From: Bacteroidota bacterium
GTDB lineage: Bacteria; Bacteroidota; Ignavibacteria; UBA10030; UBA6906
Direction of reading: 5' to 3'
Assembly (NCBI GenBank): GCA_030835135.1
Contig: JAUQWO010000046.1
Location: 1-64,000, forward strand
DNA: 64,000 nt
This document shows positions 1 through 9,700 of the stretch, one piece after another. A model generated the notes under the pieces. That model did no database searches. It was not told the origin of the DNA and saw nothing but the letters and a program-made list of their open reading frames with translations. The translations under genes and the position numbers were made by a program. Within the stretch, counting starts at the first letter, position 1, and every line of letters starts with the position of its first letter.

Positions 1-15
1 GCACCGGCCCCACGG

Positions 16-930
16 TCACGCCAGGTCCGCGGCCAGCACGCCCGCCAGAGAGAGGACCTCAAAGGGTGCCCGCCCGCGCAACGGCGCGATGCGCGCCGGA
101 CAGGAGTCCGTGACGTAGAACCGTGAGATGGGGCCGCCTTCGAAACGCCGCCACGATTCGCCGGGAAAGATCGCGTGCGTGACGTACGCTGACACATCCG
201 TGGCACCCGCCTCGCGGATCACCCGTGCACACTCCAGCATCGTCTCCCCGCTCATCACCAGGTCGTCCACGATACAGACGCTCTTTCCCCGCGGATCCCC
301 TTCCTTTATCCTGATGATACGCCTGTCCCCCTCCCGCACTTTCACGCACACAATGGGATCGAACGCCTCCAGATCGTACGCGAAGCGTTTGCGCGAACCA
401 TCATCGGGGAACGCAACGGTCGCCGGCGCGGAACCCTCCCGACGGAGGATCCGGTCTCGGAACATCGGAAGAGCGGAATGCAGGCGCACGCGCACCGCAT
501 CACCGAAATAGTACTGCTCCTGCAGCGCATGGATATCGAGGATGGTGATGTCCGTGCGGGTCGCCGGAGGGATCGCGGAGATGATCCGCGCCATGGCCTT
601 GGACGTCACCACCTGTCCGAACGCATCGGCCCGGTCCAACATGCCCGCCGGGAAGTACGGGATGAGCACACGCAGGCACTCGATGGGATACGACGCAAGG
701 GCATACAGCAGAGCGATCTGCCGGAAGAGTTCCTCCCCATCGCCGATCGATGCGATGAACCCGACGCGGGCATTCTCCAACGCACGTGCATCATGGATGA
801 AGATGTTCGGCATACCGTCGGGGAAGGTTGCCCAATCGATCTTCCCTTCCTCCCACCCGGGAAGAAGTGACCGAACCTCCGAAGCCACAGAGACCATCTC
901 GCGTGCGTGGAACAGGATGCGCCGGTTCAT
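16..930 (-). CDS. prs: Ribose-phosphate pyrophosphokinase, plant class II-like
   Basis: Predicted to make PRPP from ribose 5-phosphate and ATP for nucleotide, His and Trp synthesis in the cytoplasm; 304 aa. Visible motifs are FPDGMPNIFI near the N-terminus, DIHALQEQYYFGD in the middle, AFPDDGSRKRF, and the PRPP loop CIVDDLVMSGETML in the C-terminal third, followed by SAYVTHAIFP and FEVLSLAG. These follow, from memory, the plant Pi-independent class II enzymes (PRS3/PRS4) more closely than the usual bacterial Prs, whose flexible-loop and PRPP motifs read differently. The start is the ATG that overlaps the stop of the upstream nucleotidase gene by 4 bp (ATGA), implying translational coupling. 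A longer open frame runs upstream but overlaps that gene and has no recognisable sequence. Confidence 0.85.
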   Translation of the reverse strand: MNRRILFHAREMVSVASEVRSLLPGWEEGKIDWATFPDGMPNIFIHDARALENARVGFIASIGDGEELFRQIALLYALASYPIECLRVLIPYFPAGMLDRADAFGQVVTSKAMARIISAIPPATRTDITILDIHALQEQYYFGDAVRVRLHSALPMFRDRILRREGSAPATVAFPDDGSRKRFAYDLEAFDPIVCVKVREGDRRIIRIKEGDPRGKSVCIVDDLVMSGETMLECARVIREAGATDVSAYVTHAIFPGESWRRFEGGPISRFYVTDSCPARIAPLRGRAPFEVLSLAGVLAADLA

Positions 931-2939
931 TGCTCCGATCCTTTCGCTGAGGTGCCCGGCCCACGTCCACGGCCCTGCCGGACCATGAGGACCAGGAGAA
1001 TGACGATCCCTGCCAGTGCGATGACCCCACCCGCTGCCCGGAGGGCAAAGCCATTGGGTGCACGGAGGATCCCGACAGGGTTCCAGGAAGGCTCCGCGGC
1101 ATACCATCCACGGAGTTCCTTGTACCGGACGGGTATCTCCGGGATCCCGGTCTCTGCCGCCGGAGGGAACGACCGCAGATACTGCACCAGCGCAAGCCAC
1201 TCTTTGAGTTCCTGCGTTCCCGGTGCACTGGCATCGGCATCGACCATGACGTCGTGCAGGTCGGTCAACGGACTCCCATCCGCTTTGCGCGGGGTCACAC
1301 GCACAACCCCGTAGCTCAGGTCGCTCAGACTCCCGATCATGACCGCCGTGTAGTGATCGACACAGACGCGGTACAGACTGTCCGGATGGATCTCACGGAC
1401 ACCTCCGTCGTCTCCGACGAGTTCGGCACGGGTCACACGGTTGAGTGGGAGCCGGTGGGGATTGAATGCAAAGCGCACCCCTTTGAACTGGAGGTGCACA
1501 TCACCCTTCACGGAGGCGAGCGTGGGGCCGACCTCCAGGATCGTCAGAAGATCCTCTCCCCTGACATAGGGCGTGACGAGGGGATACCCGGGTTCTCCGT
1601 CGGGTCCGCGTCCGAGCGACAGAACCTGAAAGGCATCATCGACGGTGATGGGTCCGGCGCCTATGGAGTGGCGTATCATCCCCAACGGCTGGATCACGAC
1701 ATCCACCGGCCGCACACCAGGCCCTTCAACGCTGCGGACCGCGTGGGCAAACGCATCGGTGATGAGATCCCCGAGACGCAACTCGCCGACGTTCGCGTAA
1801 CCATAGGCAACGGTCTCAAAGCCGAACGGCGACCGTGCGATCACCTGACGGAAGGCAAGTCCGAAGCGCCGGAGATAGACCGAATCGATCTCCGTGACGA
1901 AGCGGGCCGCACGCTCTGCGATGGCCGCGTCGTCCGGAATGGAGGCATCCAACGGCACCAGACGATACCCGCTCACCGTTGCACCGCCCGCGGACACCGA
2001 GAGATCCAGGACCCCCAGGTTGGCGCAGTTCGGTCCCGCCGAGACGATGGAGGTGGTGCCAATGCGCATCGGCGCGGTAAAGGTCCGGTGCGTGTGCCCG
2101 CTGACGATCACATCGATCCCGGGGACCTGTTCGGCGAGATGCACGTCCTCCGAGTGCGGGCGGTCCGGCGACGTGCCACTATGGGAGAGACACACAACCA
2201 GGTCGACCCGCTCCGTGTCCCGAAGGAGCGACACCAGACGTCCGGCGGTGGTAACGGCATCCTCAACGATCACACCATCGAGCGACGGGCAATCCCTGGC
2301 TGCATCCTTGCCCAGCAGCGCGAAGATCCCGATGCGCAGCCCGTTGCGTTGGAGAATGATGTGATCGGTCACGCCGTACGCCGCGAAGGCTTCACGGACC
2401 TGCTCCAGGGCGGTGGTACCGCGGGGGATGATCATGTTCGACGCGATCAGAGGGATCGTGCGGTCACCGGATGATCGGGCGGCATGCAGCGAACGCACGA
2501 CACCATCCCACCGGAAATCCAGGTCGTGATTCCCGAACGTACCCGCGTCGTACCCCAGCAGACCCAGCATCCGCAGTTCGACGGCACGGTCCATCACCAG
2601 CGTGTGAAACAACGTCCCCATGCTATAATCGCCCGCATCCACAACGATGGTGGACGACGGGCGGCGGGAACGTTCCCGGTTGATGGCGGTCGCGAGCCGG
2701 GCGAACCCTCCGGTGTCCTGCACAGCACCGTCATCGCTCACGGAGGCATGCGGGAGGATATGCGAGTGGAGATCGTGTGTGAAGAGGATGGAGACCGTCC
2801 GGGCAGACATATCATCCCCGCGCGCAGCCACACCGAGCAGGACGAACATCATGGCGATCATCGCACATGCCCGGCCGGACCCGCCGTGCGGCCGGGCGCA
2901 CCAGGGGTGGACCTCATATGTGCGCGATCGTCGGTTCAT
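927..2939 (-). CDS. UshA-type 5'-nucleotidase/metallophosphoesterase, exported
   Basis: Calcineurin-like metallophosphoesterase followed by a 5'-nucleotidase C-terminal domain; expected to hydrolyse nucleotides or related phosphoesters outside the cytoplasm. Metal-binding motifs are visible in order: THDLHSH (about residue 53), DAGDYS, FGNHDLDF, SHSG and SGHTH. The C-terminal domain covers roughly residues 360-600. A hydrophobic helix close to the C-terminus (AGIVILLVLMV) followed by basic residues suggests a membrane anchor. The N-terminus has a hydrophobic stretch at residues 27-40; an alternative ATG at 2861 would start right there. It is coupled to the PRPP synthetase gene by a 4-bp overlap, which fits a nucleotide-salvage role. 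Confidence 0.85.
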   Translation of the reverse strand: MNRRSRTYEVHPWCARPHGGSGRACAMIAMMFVLLGVAARGDDMSARTVSILFTHDLHSHILPHASVSDDGAVQDTGGFARLATAINRERSRRPSSTIVVDAGDYSMGTLFHTLVMDRAVELRMLGLLGYDAGTFGNHDLDFRWDGVVRSLHAARSSGDRTIPLIASNMIIPRGTTALEQVREAFAAYGVTDHIILQRNGLRIGIFALLGKDAARDCPSLDGVIVEDAVTTAGRLVSLLRDTERVDLVVCLSHSGTSPDRPHSEDVHLAEQVPGIDVIVSGHTHRTFTAPMRIGTTSIVSAGPNCANLGVLDLSVSAGGATVSGYRLVPLDASIPDDAAIAERAARFVTEIDSVYLRRFGLAFRQVIARSPFGFETVAYGYANVGELRLGDLITDAFAHAVRSVEGPGVRPVDVVIQPLGMIRHSIGAGPITVDDAFQVLSLGRGPDGEPGYPLVTPYVRGEDLLTILEVGPTLASVKGDVHLQFKGVRFAFNPHRLPLNRVTRAELVGDDGGVREIHPDSLYRVCVDHYTAVMIGSLSDLSYGVVRVTPRKADGSPLTDLHDVMVDADASAPGTQELKEWLALVQYLRSFPPAAETGIPEIPVRYKELRGWYAAEPSWNPVGILRAPNGFALRAAGGVIALAGIVILLVLMVRQGRGRGPGTSAKGSEQ

Positions 2940-2963
2940 GCAGGCATCCGTGCCGCCGCGCGG

Positions 2964-4814
2964 CTACGGAATGTCCTTCGGCCGGCCCGGGTCTTTCCAT
3001 TCCCAGAGCGGGGAGATGGTGGGCACGGCCGTGATCACGCCACCGAACCCGATGTAGCGGCGCGTCACCATGTTCGATTCGGTCACCTTGAGCGCGCGCA
3101 GCCGGTCCTCAAATACCCGGGTGCCGGCCTTCTGCGCGAGGTCGCCGACCGCGTCGGTCACGACCTGCATCTGGCGTTCGCCACGGAGCATCCGGCGGCC
3201 ATACGCGAGGAGCGAATCCACGGGAGGAACGCTGGCGGTGGTATCCCCGGGGATGCGGCGTTTTCCCAGGACCTCGAACACCGAGTACCCGCCCGCGAGC
3301 CGGACCGGGCCGGCCACCCGGCCGGAGTCCGTGACGAGCGCGGTGATCCCCAGTTCGGGCAGGGAGTCGACACGGAAGAATCCGGAGACACCTCCGCGCG
3401 GCGCCCAGGCACGGCGGCTCGTCTGTCCGGTCATCGCCGTGAGGGGCGTGCCACCGAGCACGCGCTCGAGCACCGTGAGCGCCGTGGTGAGACTATCGGA
3501 GAGCACCTCGCGAATATTCACCTCGTACATGCGTCCGAGGACGGCCGCATGCGCGATGAAGTATGCCACCACCTCATCGTCGCCCACCGTCACGGTATCC
3601 TGCAACGCACGTTTCATCGCGGCGGCGGTCCAGTAGTCTGCCCATACGCTGACATCATGTTGCACGACATCGGCGTTCTGCAGGCGTTGCCGGTAGGCCT
3701 CGCGGCTCATCAGCTCCGACCCCACGGCATCCTTGATCATCACATTCAATCGGTTCCGGAACAGTTCCGGGTGCAGCGCCGTGAACTGGAATTCCCTGCT
3801 TTTGAAGGCATCGATCACATCGCGCACGGAGAATGCACCGCTGGCGACACGGACGAGCGGCAGGTGGACATCGGCGCCCAGGATCCGTTCGACCGCATCG
3901 AGATCGTTCGCCCCGAAGCGGAAGCCCGTGCGTGTCGCGCGGGCAGCAGTATCCTCCAGCATCACGCCGTGGAGCGCGGCGGCGAACCGCTCGAACATCA
4001 CCGGATCGGCTTCGGCACGCTGCGGCGAAAGGATGGACCCCATGTACTTCCCCGCCCGGTCCGATTGCTTCCTCGCGCGCACGACATTCTCGACCTGATG
4101 GATGCGGTCCGGTATGGACTTCTTCTGGGCATCGGCGAACGGCCACGAGTCGAGGTAGGCCACCAGACCCCAGCCGAAGGTCTCACTGCGGAAGGGTCCC
4201 GAGAGCCGGCGCTTCGCCGACAGGGCATACACCGTATCTTCGAGCACCTGATCGATGATCCCGAACGTCACGTTCATGGAATCGACGCGATAGAGCAACT
4301 CAGGAGAGATCGTCTGCAGGAGGGAGTCCACGACGCCGGGACGGCGGACGATCTGCCGCAGGCTGCGTGCCGCATCTTGGTCTGGCGCATGGAGGAAGAG
4401 CACGCGCACTTCGCGCGGATAGCGTTTCATGCCCGCACTGAGATCGCGGTCGGAGATCTGGATGCGGCCGGTGACCTCGCGGCGGTAGAGCGCATCGCGC
4501 GCCATGAGCCGTTCGAGGGCATCGATCTGTCGCACGGTCGTGCTGTCCCTGCCAACGCCCCGCGCCGCCGCTTCCTGCGCAAGCAGGCGCTCCGCCACGA
4601 GGGAACGGAGCGCCTTCACCTTGGCGCTATCATGCTCGGCCCGCCGGTCCTTGCCCGGCCAGGGCATCAGTTCGAACCGCTCGAGAAAGTCCTTTGCCGT
4701 GATCACCGATGTGCCGACCGTGGCAAGCGTATCGGTGGGAAGGGTCCTTCCCGTCTGGGCAATTCCGTGTGCCGCCCCAAGGGCGAGCACGGTCAACAGT
4801 TGGAGGATCCGCAC
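2964..4814 (-). CDS. SurA/PpiD-like periplasmic peptidylprolyl isomerase
   Basis: 616 aa with a cleavable signal peptide at residues 1-19 (ending AHGIAQ). A long helical SurA-like N-terminal region follows (ITAKDFLERF at about 38, LVAERLLAQEA at about 75), which is typical of parvulin chaperones. A rotamase-like segment lies at roughly residues 430-520 (NIREVLSDSL..., GGVSGFFRVDSLPEL, GPVRLAGGYSVFEVLGK). Likely role: folding of outer-membrane or secreted proteins in the periplasm, fitting the many barrel proteins in this window. It lies 24 bp upstream of the nucleotidase gene and is probably co-transcribed with it. Catalytic activity cannot be judged, because the parvulin active-site residues are poorly conserved to the eye. 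Confidence 0.75.
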   Translation of the reverse strand: MRILQLLTVLALGAAHGIAQTGRTLPTDTLATVGTSVITAKDFLERFELMPWPGKDRRAEHDSAKVKALRSLVAERLLAQEAAARGVGRDSTTVRQIDALERLMARDALYRREVTGRIQISDRDLSAGMKRYPREVRVLFLHAPDQDAARSLRQIVRRPGVVDSLLQTISPELLYRVDSMNVTFGIIDQVLEDTVYALSAKRRLSGPFRSETFGWGLVAYLDSWPFADAQKKSIPDRIHQVENVVRARKQSDRAGKYMGSILSPQRAEADPVMFERFAAALHGVMLEDTAARATRTGFRFGANDLDAVERILGADVHLPLVRVASGAFSVRDVIDAFKSREFQFTALHPELFRNRLNVMIKDAVGSELMSREAYRQRLQNADVVQHDVSVWADYWTAAAMKRALQDTVTVGDDEVVAYFIAHAAVLGRMYEVNIREVLSDSLTTALTVLERVLGGTPLTAMTGQTSRRAWAPRGGVSGFFRVDSLPELGITALVTDSGRVAGPVRLAGGYSVFEVLGKRRIPGDTTASVPPVDSLLAYGRRMLRGERQMQVVTDAVGDLAQKAGTRVFEDRLRALKVTESNMVTRRYIGFGGVITAVPTISPLWEWKDPGRPKDIP

Positions 4815-4857
4815 TGCTTCAGCCTTCCCGGATGGATCAACGAACGAGAGATGTCAT

Positions 4858-4888
4858 GTAATATACGGACTCTCCGGGTCGAACTCCA
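4858..4888 (-). promoter_or_regulatory. Possible -33/-7 promoter for the PPIase operon
   Basis: Minus-strand TATATTAC (4858-4865), 44 nt before the PPIase start. It is followed by the same ATGACAT as the promoter at 57760. The -33 position, 20 nt upstream, reads TGG rather than TTG, so this is a weaker match than the others. Confidence 0.4.
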
Positions 4889-4903
4889 GCGTGCGGCCAC
4901 GGG

Positions 4904-5974
4904 TCACCGCACGCGACGGTGCATCCCCGAGCGCTCGTCGACCGAGATCTCGTACACCCGCCCGCCGCTCTTCCGCGTCGCGGTGATCATGAACCCGCTA
5001 TCGCTCACCGAGAATTGGGGATCGAAGCCTTCCGCTTCCATTTTCAGCTCTGACAGGGACCGCGCAAACGACCCGTGTGCCGTCTTGTATTCGTTCTGTG
5101 CATACCAGATCCTGCTCAGATACACGTACGCATCCCACGCGGGGTCCGCCGGGGGCACGGGCCCGCTCTTCCTGGCGAACACCAGTTCACCCCAGAATTC
5201 CGGCCGGTGCATATCCACCACCCACTGCGGAGACCACACCCAGTTGTCCTCAGGTCCCTTGCGCTTCACATATCCGGTCGGAGTGATGTCGTACTTCCAT
5301 TCGACGCGGGAGAAGTTGATCTTCCATTTGTCGCCCACGAGCGGTGCGCCGGTCACCCCGCCGCGCCGCAACGCGGTCCATGGGATCGCCAGCTCCACGC
5401 TCCACCCGCTGTCGGTATCCGACGGATCGTTGATCGTCCCGTACACATGCGTCGCCGTCCGCAGCCCATCCATGTTCCACGAGTTGTCTGCATCGCCCTT
5501 CGCCCGGTACGGCTTCGGCAGGAACAGGTCCCACACTGTATTCAGGGCGTTCATCTCGAATTCCATGTACGACAGGCAGTCGCCATCGGGGTCCATGAAC
5601 AACTCGAAGTCGTTGTCATAGAAGATCACGGTGTCGCGCTGGCGCAACGTGCCGATGACATGCGGCTCCTGGAGATAGGCCCCGATGTAGAGGCAGCGGT
5701 CATCCCACATCATGCGGGCGCGGGTCTGGAAGCGCGGCAGGGGTTTCCGGCTCCCCTCGATATCGACAAAGAAAGGTGTCCAGGGGGCCTGTTTCCATTC
5801 CTTTTCCCCGACCACGCCGTCGATCACCGGCGCGGTGCTGGCGTACTGGGCACGGTACACCATGGGTGGGGGGAGGGTGGACGAACTACCCGTCTGCGGA
5901 CCCTGACTGTAGGCAAACACCGCAAGCGATGAAAGGAGAAGGGTGACACCGGGCACAACTTTTCCGAAGCGCAT
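4904..5974 (-). CDS. Exported CBM9/DOMON-like carbohydrate-binding family protein
   Basis: 356 aa from the ATG at 5974, which directly precedes a hydrophobic signal peptide (VVPGVTLLLSSLAVFAYSQ). The mature part resembles the family 9-like carbohydrate-binding fold: APVIDGVVGEKEWKQAPW near residue 55, a typical opening of this family, followed by RARMMWDDRCLYIGAYL, DNDFELFMDPDGD, YMEFEMNALNTVWD and GWSVELAIPW. In the family this single beta-sandwich domain is often found alone in Bacteroidota; ligands are mostly unknown. A longer open frame to 6031 would run across the divergent XRE gene start and is rejected. GGAG lies about 13 nt before the chosen start. Confidence 0.75.
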   Translation of the reverse strand: MRFGKVVPGVTLLLSSLAVFAYSQGPQTGSSSTLPPPMVYRAQYASTAPVIDGVVGEKEWKQAPWTPFFVDIEGSRKPLPRFQTRARMMWDDRCLYIGAYLQEPHVIGTLRQRDTVIFYDNDFELFMDPDGDCLSYMEFEMNALNTVWDLFLPKPYRAKGDADNSWNMDGLRTATHVYGTINDPSDTDSGWSVELAIPWTALRRGGVTGAPLVGDKWKINFSRVEWKYDITPTGYVKRKGPEDNWVWSPQWVVDMHRPEFWGELVFARKSGPVPPADPAWDAYVYLSRIWYAQNEYKTAHGSFARSLSELKMEAEGFDPQFSVSDSGFMITATRKSGGRVYEISVDERSGMHRRVR

Positions 5975-6019
5975 ACGTAGAATTCTCCAGAGAGGCTTTG
6001 ATGATGATTGGGGATACGA

Positions 6020-6454
6020 GTGACACAACACGCTGACATCGCCACCGTTCTGACCCGCGTCCGTGAGGACATGAACCGCTCGGGCATCACGGTGTCTTTT
6101 CTTGCCGCCCAGCTCGGCGTGTCACGGCAGTACGCCTGGCAGGCTGTTCATTACCGCTCGCCCATTTCCATGGAGCGTGCACGTGAGATCGCCGTTGTCG
6201 TCGACCGGATCATCACCCAGCGATCCCACATCCGTTCCTTCGGGGAACAACTCCGCGCAGCCCGCATCGCTTCGGGAATGACCCTGAAGGAAGTGGCGGG
6301 ACTGATCGGCTACTCGTGGGTCGGGGTCGAGCGCTGGGAAAAAGACATCTGCCGCCCGAAACCGGGCGTCCTCTGGCACCTGTTCACGCTGTACGGGGAT
6401 TCTTCTCGTTCCATTCATCCAGGAACGCCACCGCTCGCCGCAAATGCGGAATGA
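6020..6454 (+). CDS. XRE-family DNA-binding regulator with two HTH-like segments
   Basis: About 144 aa. An N-terminal segment (VSFLAAQLGVSRQYAWQAV) looks like one helix-turn-helix, and a second, clearer XRE motif lies at about residues 76-130 (FGEQLRAARIASGMTLKEVAGLIGYSWVGVERWEK). The GTG at 6020 is preferred because GGGGA sits about 6 nt upstream; a TTG at 6008 would add four residues. The gene diverges from the CBM9-like gene with only about 45 bp between starts. Its last 71 bp overlap the 3' end of the convergent gene at 6384-6743. The target is unknown; the neighbouring CBM9-like gene and the kaiB operon are the obvious candidates by position only. Confidence 0.7.
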   Translation: MTQHADIATVLTRVREDMNRSGITVSFLAAQLGVSRQYAWQAVHYRSPISMERAREIAVVVDRIITQRSHIRSFGEQLRAARIASGMTLKEVAGLIGYSWVGVERWEKDICRPKPGVLWHLFTLYGDSSRSIHPGTPPLAANAE

Positions 6455-6743
6455 CGATCGAGCCGCCGACCACCAGCGCCACACTGAAGACCTCGAACAA
6501 CTCCGCATCCGTCACCCCTTCTTCCCTGCACCGCTGGATGTGATACGACACGCAGTCGTCACACCGCAGCACCATCGATGAGACCAGTCCGAGCATCTCT
6601 TTGGTGCGGACATCGAGGACGCCCTTCTCATACGTGAGGGTATCGACGCCAAAGAACCTCTTGATCGCACGATTGTCCTCGCCAAGGATCCGCTCGTTCA
6701 TTCTCGCCCGGAACTCATTGAAATCGTCCACCCGCCCTGCCAT
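6384..6743 (-). CDS. Carboxymuconolactone decarboxylase/AhpD-like protein
   Basis: 119 aa, the usual length for single-domain CMD/AhpD-fold proteins. The family signature is present: RTKEMLGLVSSMVLRCDDCVSYHIQRCREEGVTDAELFEV, with a CxxC pair (CDDC) and the following His, the redox-active arrangement in AhpD-like proteins. Expected role: thiol-based peroxide/alkylhydroperoxidase-like redox chemistry in the cytoplasm, although CMD homologues without a tested function are common. It follows the sensor kinase gene by 8 bp and is probably the last gene of the kaiB operon. Its 3' end overlaps the convergent XRE gene by 71 bp, so the two mRNAs would be antisense to each other there. Confidence 0.85.
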   Translation of the reverse strand: MAGRVDDFNEFRARMNERILGEDNRAIKRFFGVDTLTYEKGVLDVRTKEMLGLVSSMVLRCDDCVSYHIQRCREEGVTDAELFEVFSVALVVGGSIVIPHLRRAVAFLDEWNEKNPRTA

Positions 6744-6751
6744 ACGTTCTC

Positions 6752-9700
6752 TTATCCCTTCTGTGCGTGCACATTGTCCGTGAATGAGATCTCGAATTGT
6801 GTGCCATGGTCCCGGTGGATCCGCATCGCACCCCCGAGCTGATGCGTCAGGGTGTCCACGAGCTGCAACCCGAGCGACTCGACGGTCTCCGGATCGATAT
6901 CCTCCGCGAGCCCGATCCCGTCGTCGGCGACCGTGAGCACATAGACGGGTCCGACCGCACTGAGCTGGATCGTCACCCTCCCCTCCCGTCCGTCGGGGAA
7001 TGCATGCTTGAGCGCGTTCGAGACCAGTTCATTCACGATCAGTCCGCACGGGATCGCCGTGTCGACCGTCAGGAAGACCTCCTGCACATCCACGGCCAGG
7101 GAGACCGCGACGGGTCCGGTCTGGTACGTATGGAACAGATTCGTGGTCAACCGCTGGATGTAGTCGGCGAAATCCACGCGGGAGAAGTTATCGGACTGGT
7201 AGAGCTCCTCGTGGACGAGCGCCATCGACTTGACGCGGGTCTGGCTTTCACGGAGGACCGACTGCATTTCCGGGAGGTTCACTTTCCCGCTCTGCAGGCT
7301 CAGCAGACTCGTGATGATCTGCAGATTGTTCTTCACGCGGTGATGGATCTCCTTCAGGAGGACCTCCTTCTCCGCGAGCGATGCCTTGATCTGGTCCTCC
7401 GTCCGGCGGCGTTCGGTGATCTCCCGGGCCACCCCGACGAGCGCCACCGGTTCGCCCTGATCGTTACGGACGGTGGAGGTCCACAGTTCGACGGGGAACT
7501 CGTCGCCGTTCTTCCTCCGGTTCATGATCTCGCCGCTCCATCCCGATGCGCGCGTCCCCTGCCTGATCCTGTCCGATAATTCAGCGGGCACCGTTGCGGA
7601 GCGGATGATCATCACATCCTTGCCGAAGATCTCCTCCTCGGTGTATCCGTATGTATCCGTGAATGCCTGATTGATGTACAACACCGAATTCTTGAGGTCC
7701 GTGATGACGAAGGCATCCTTGGCGCAGTTGAGCGTGAACGCAAGCAAACGGAGCTGGCGTTCGGCCTCGACGGTCTCCTGGCGCGAACGTTCCTGCTCCG
7801 TGATATCCTCCCCGATCAGCAACATCCCCTGGACGGCCCCATTGGGTTCGATCTCGGGCGAGAATGTGAAGCGGATCATCCGCTCGCGCTCGTCCTTCCT
7901 TCTGAACGCGAACGACTCCTGAATGGTTTCCCCCGCCCCGATCACCCGCGCGACGATATCCAGCAAGCGGGATTGATCGGCTTCCCGGACCAGGAACCCC
8001 GCGAGCGCCCGGGTGCCCACCACCTCATCCGCGGGGTGGCCGAAGATCTGCGCCGCGCCGGTGTTCCAGAAGTGGATCGCGCCCTGCCGGTCCGTGCTGA
8101 TGATCCCGACGGACCGCGAGCTCTCGAGCAGCAGCCGGAGGAAGTGCACCGTGCTCTGCAGTGTTTCTTCGAGCTGCCTGCGCTCGGATACATCCCGTGT
8201 CGAGAACGCGATGCGCGTGGTCTTGCCGGTCGCATCCAGCACCGGGTGGAGCGTGTGCTCATAGTGCTTCCCGGCATGGCGGTCTTCCAGCCGGAGCGGG
8301 TTCCGCGTGTGGAGGACCGTTTCCATGGCCGAGCGGCGCGATACCGCCAGGGACGAAGGCAACATCGTGAAGAGGGAACTGCCCGCGACCGGAACGTCGG
8401 GGAGCATGCTGGCGGCCTGATTCATCGCCAGGATGGTCCCGTCCGCATCCAGCAGATACGAGGGGTCCGCCGATGCGTTCAACAATGCCAGCGACGTCTG
8501 CTCGCTCAGCCGCAATTCGAGATGATGATGCCTGGAGCGGCGGAGGAGGTACGACAACCCGAGCCCACTTACAACGAGCGCGATCGCGGTCATGGCAAGT
8601 CCGATGGGGCGCAGATAGAACGGCGTGTAGGGTGCGAAGGCGACGACCACCGGTTCGGCAGCGACGATGCCATCCTGATCCTTCACCTGCAGCGTGAATT
8701 CATGATCGCCCGGAGCAACGGCACCGAGGTCCACCTGGCGTATGGTCGACCAGCCACTCCACGGCCCGTCATCCAGGCGGAAGCGATTCTCCAATCCACC
8801 CTGGGGCTCTTCCCCCCACCAGGCATCCACCTGCCAGCGCATGGTCACCCTGTTCCCATCGAAGACCGGAGGCGCGGCCGTGACCTGCGGCGGATGCGAC
8901 CGGTCCGTTTGGTGATGCAGGATCGCGACGCCGCCACCGACGGTGCCGAAGAACGCATGCTCTCCCTCGATCAGGACGGGCCAGAGTGCGGTGTGCTCCA
9001 GGCCGGATGCGCTGCCATAGGAATTCCATATGCCCTGCGCGAAGCTTGCTGCGCCACTCCGCGTGGTCACCCACACACATCCCGCACTATCGACCTTCAC
9101 GTCCCAGACGCCGTCGCTGATCAGTCCATCGGTGCTTGTGTGATAACGGATCACACCGTTCTCCAGAACTCCCAGACCATGGGCCTGATCCCCGAACCAG
9201 ATGCGGCCATCTTTTCCCGCGGCCACCGAAAAGACCCGTTCGCTCCGGAGCCCGTCGCGGGACGACCAGGAGCGCCAGGCACCGCGTGACCATTGTGTGA
9301 GCCCATCGCCCGTTGCGAACCAGTAGCTCCCATCGGGTGCTTCACAGAAACCGTAGACATTCCGTTGCAGTGGTACCTGGTCGCCGCCCCAGACGGTGAA
9401 CACGGAACCGGCGCGCCGGAAGATGGCCGGGCCCGGTGCCTGATCGCTGCCGGCCGGCGCGCCATTCTCCAGGCCAAGAAACCAGAGGCATCGCGAGCGA
9501 TCGACAGCGATGCGGTGATACGGCCGCTCGCCGAGTCCATCCGCCGCGCCGAAGTGCCGCCAGCCCCTGTCATCGAATCGGAGGACACCCGTGAACGTGA
9601 AACCGCTGGAGACCCACACCGCGCCGTCTGCATCCTCGGCAAGACCCGTGATGACACGCAACGGATACCCCGCCGCGGAGGTGATCATCCGCGACGCCCC

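Noticed and set aside
931-1200. N-terminal extension of the PRPP synthetase frame
   Set aside because: The 90 extra residues overlap the nucleotidase gene and have no family similarity; the ATG at 930 gives the conserved start.
2484-5621. Plus-strand open frame of 1045 codons
   Set aside because: It lies antisense to the nucleotidase, PPIase and CBM9-like genes, all with clear motifs and signal peptides. Long antisense frames are expected from GC-rich codon bias, and it has no recognisable domain.
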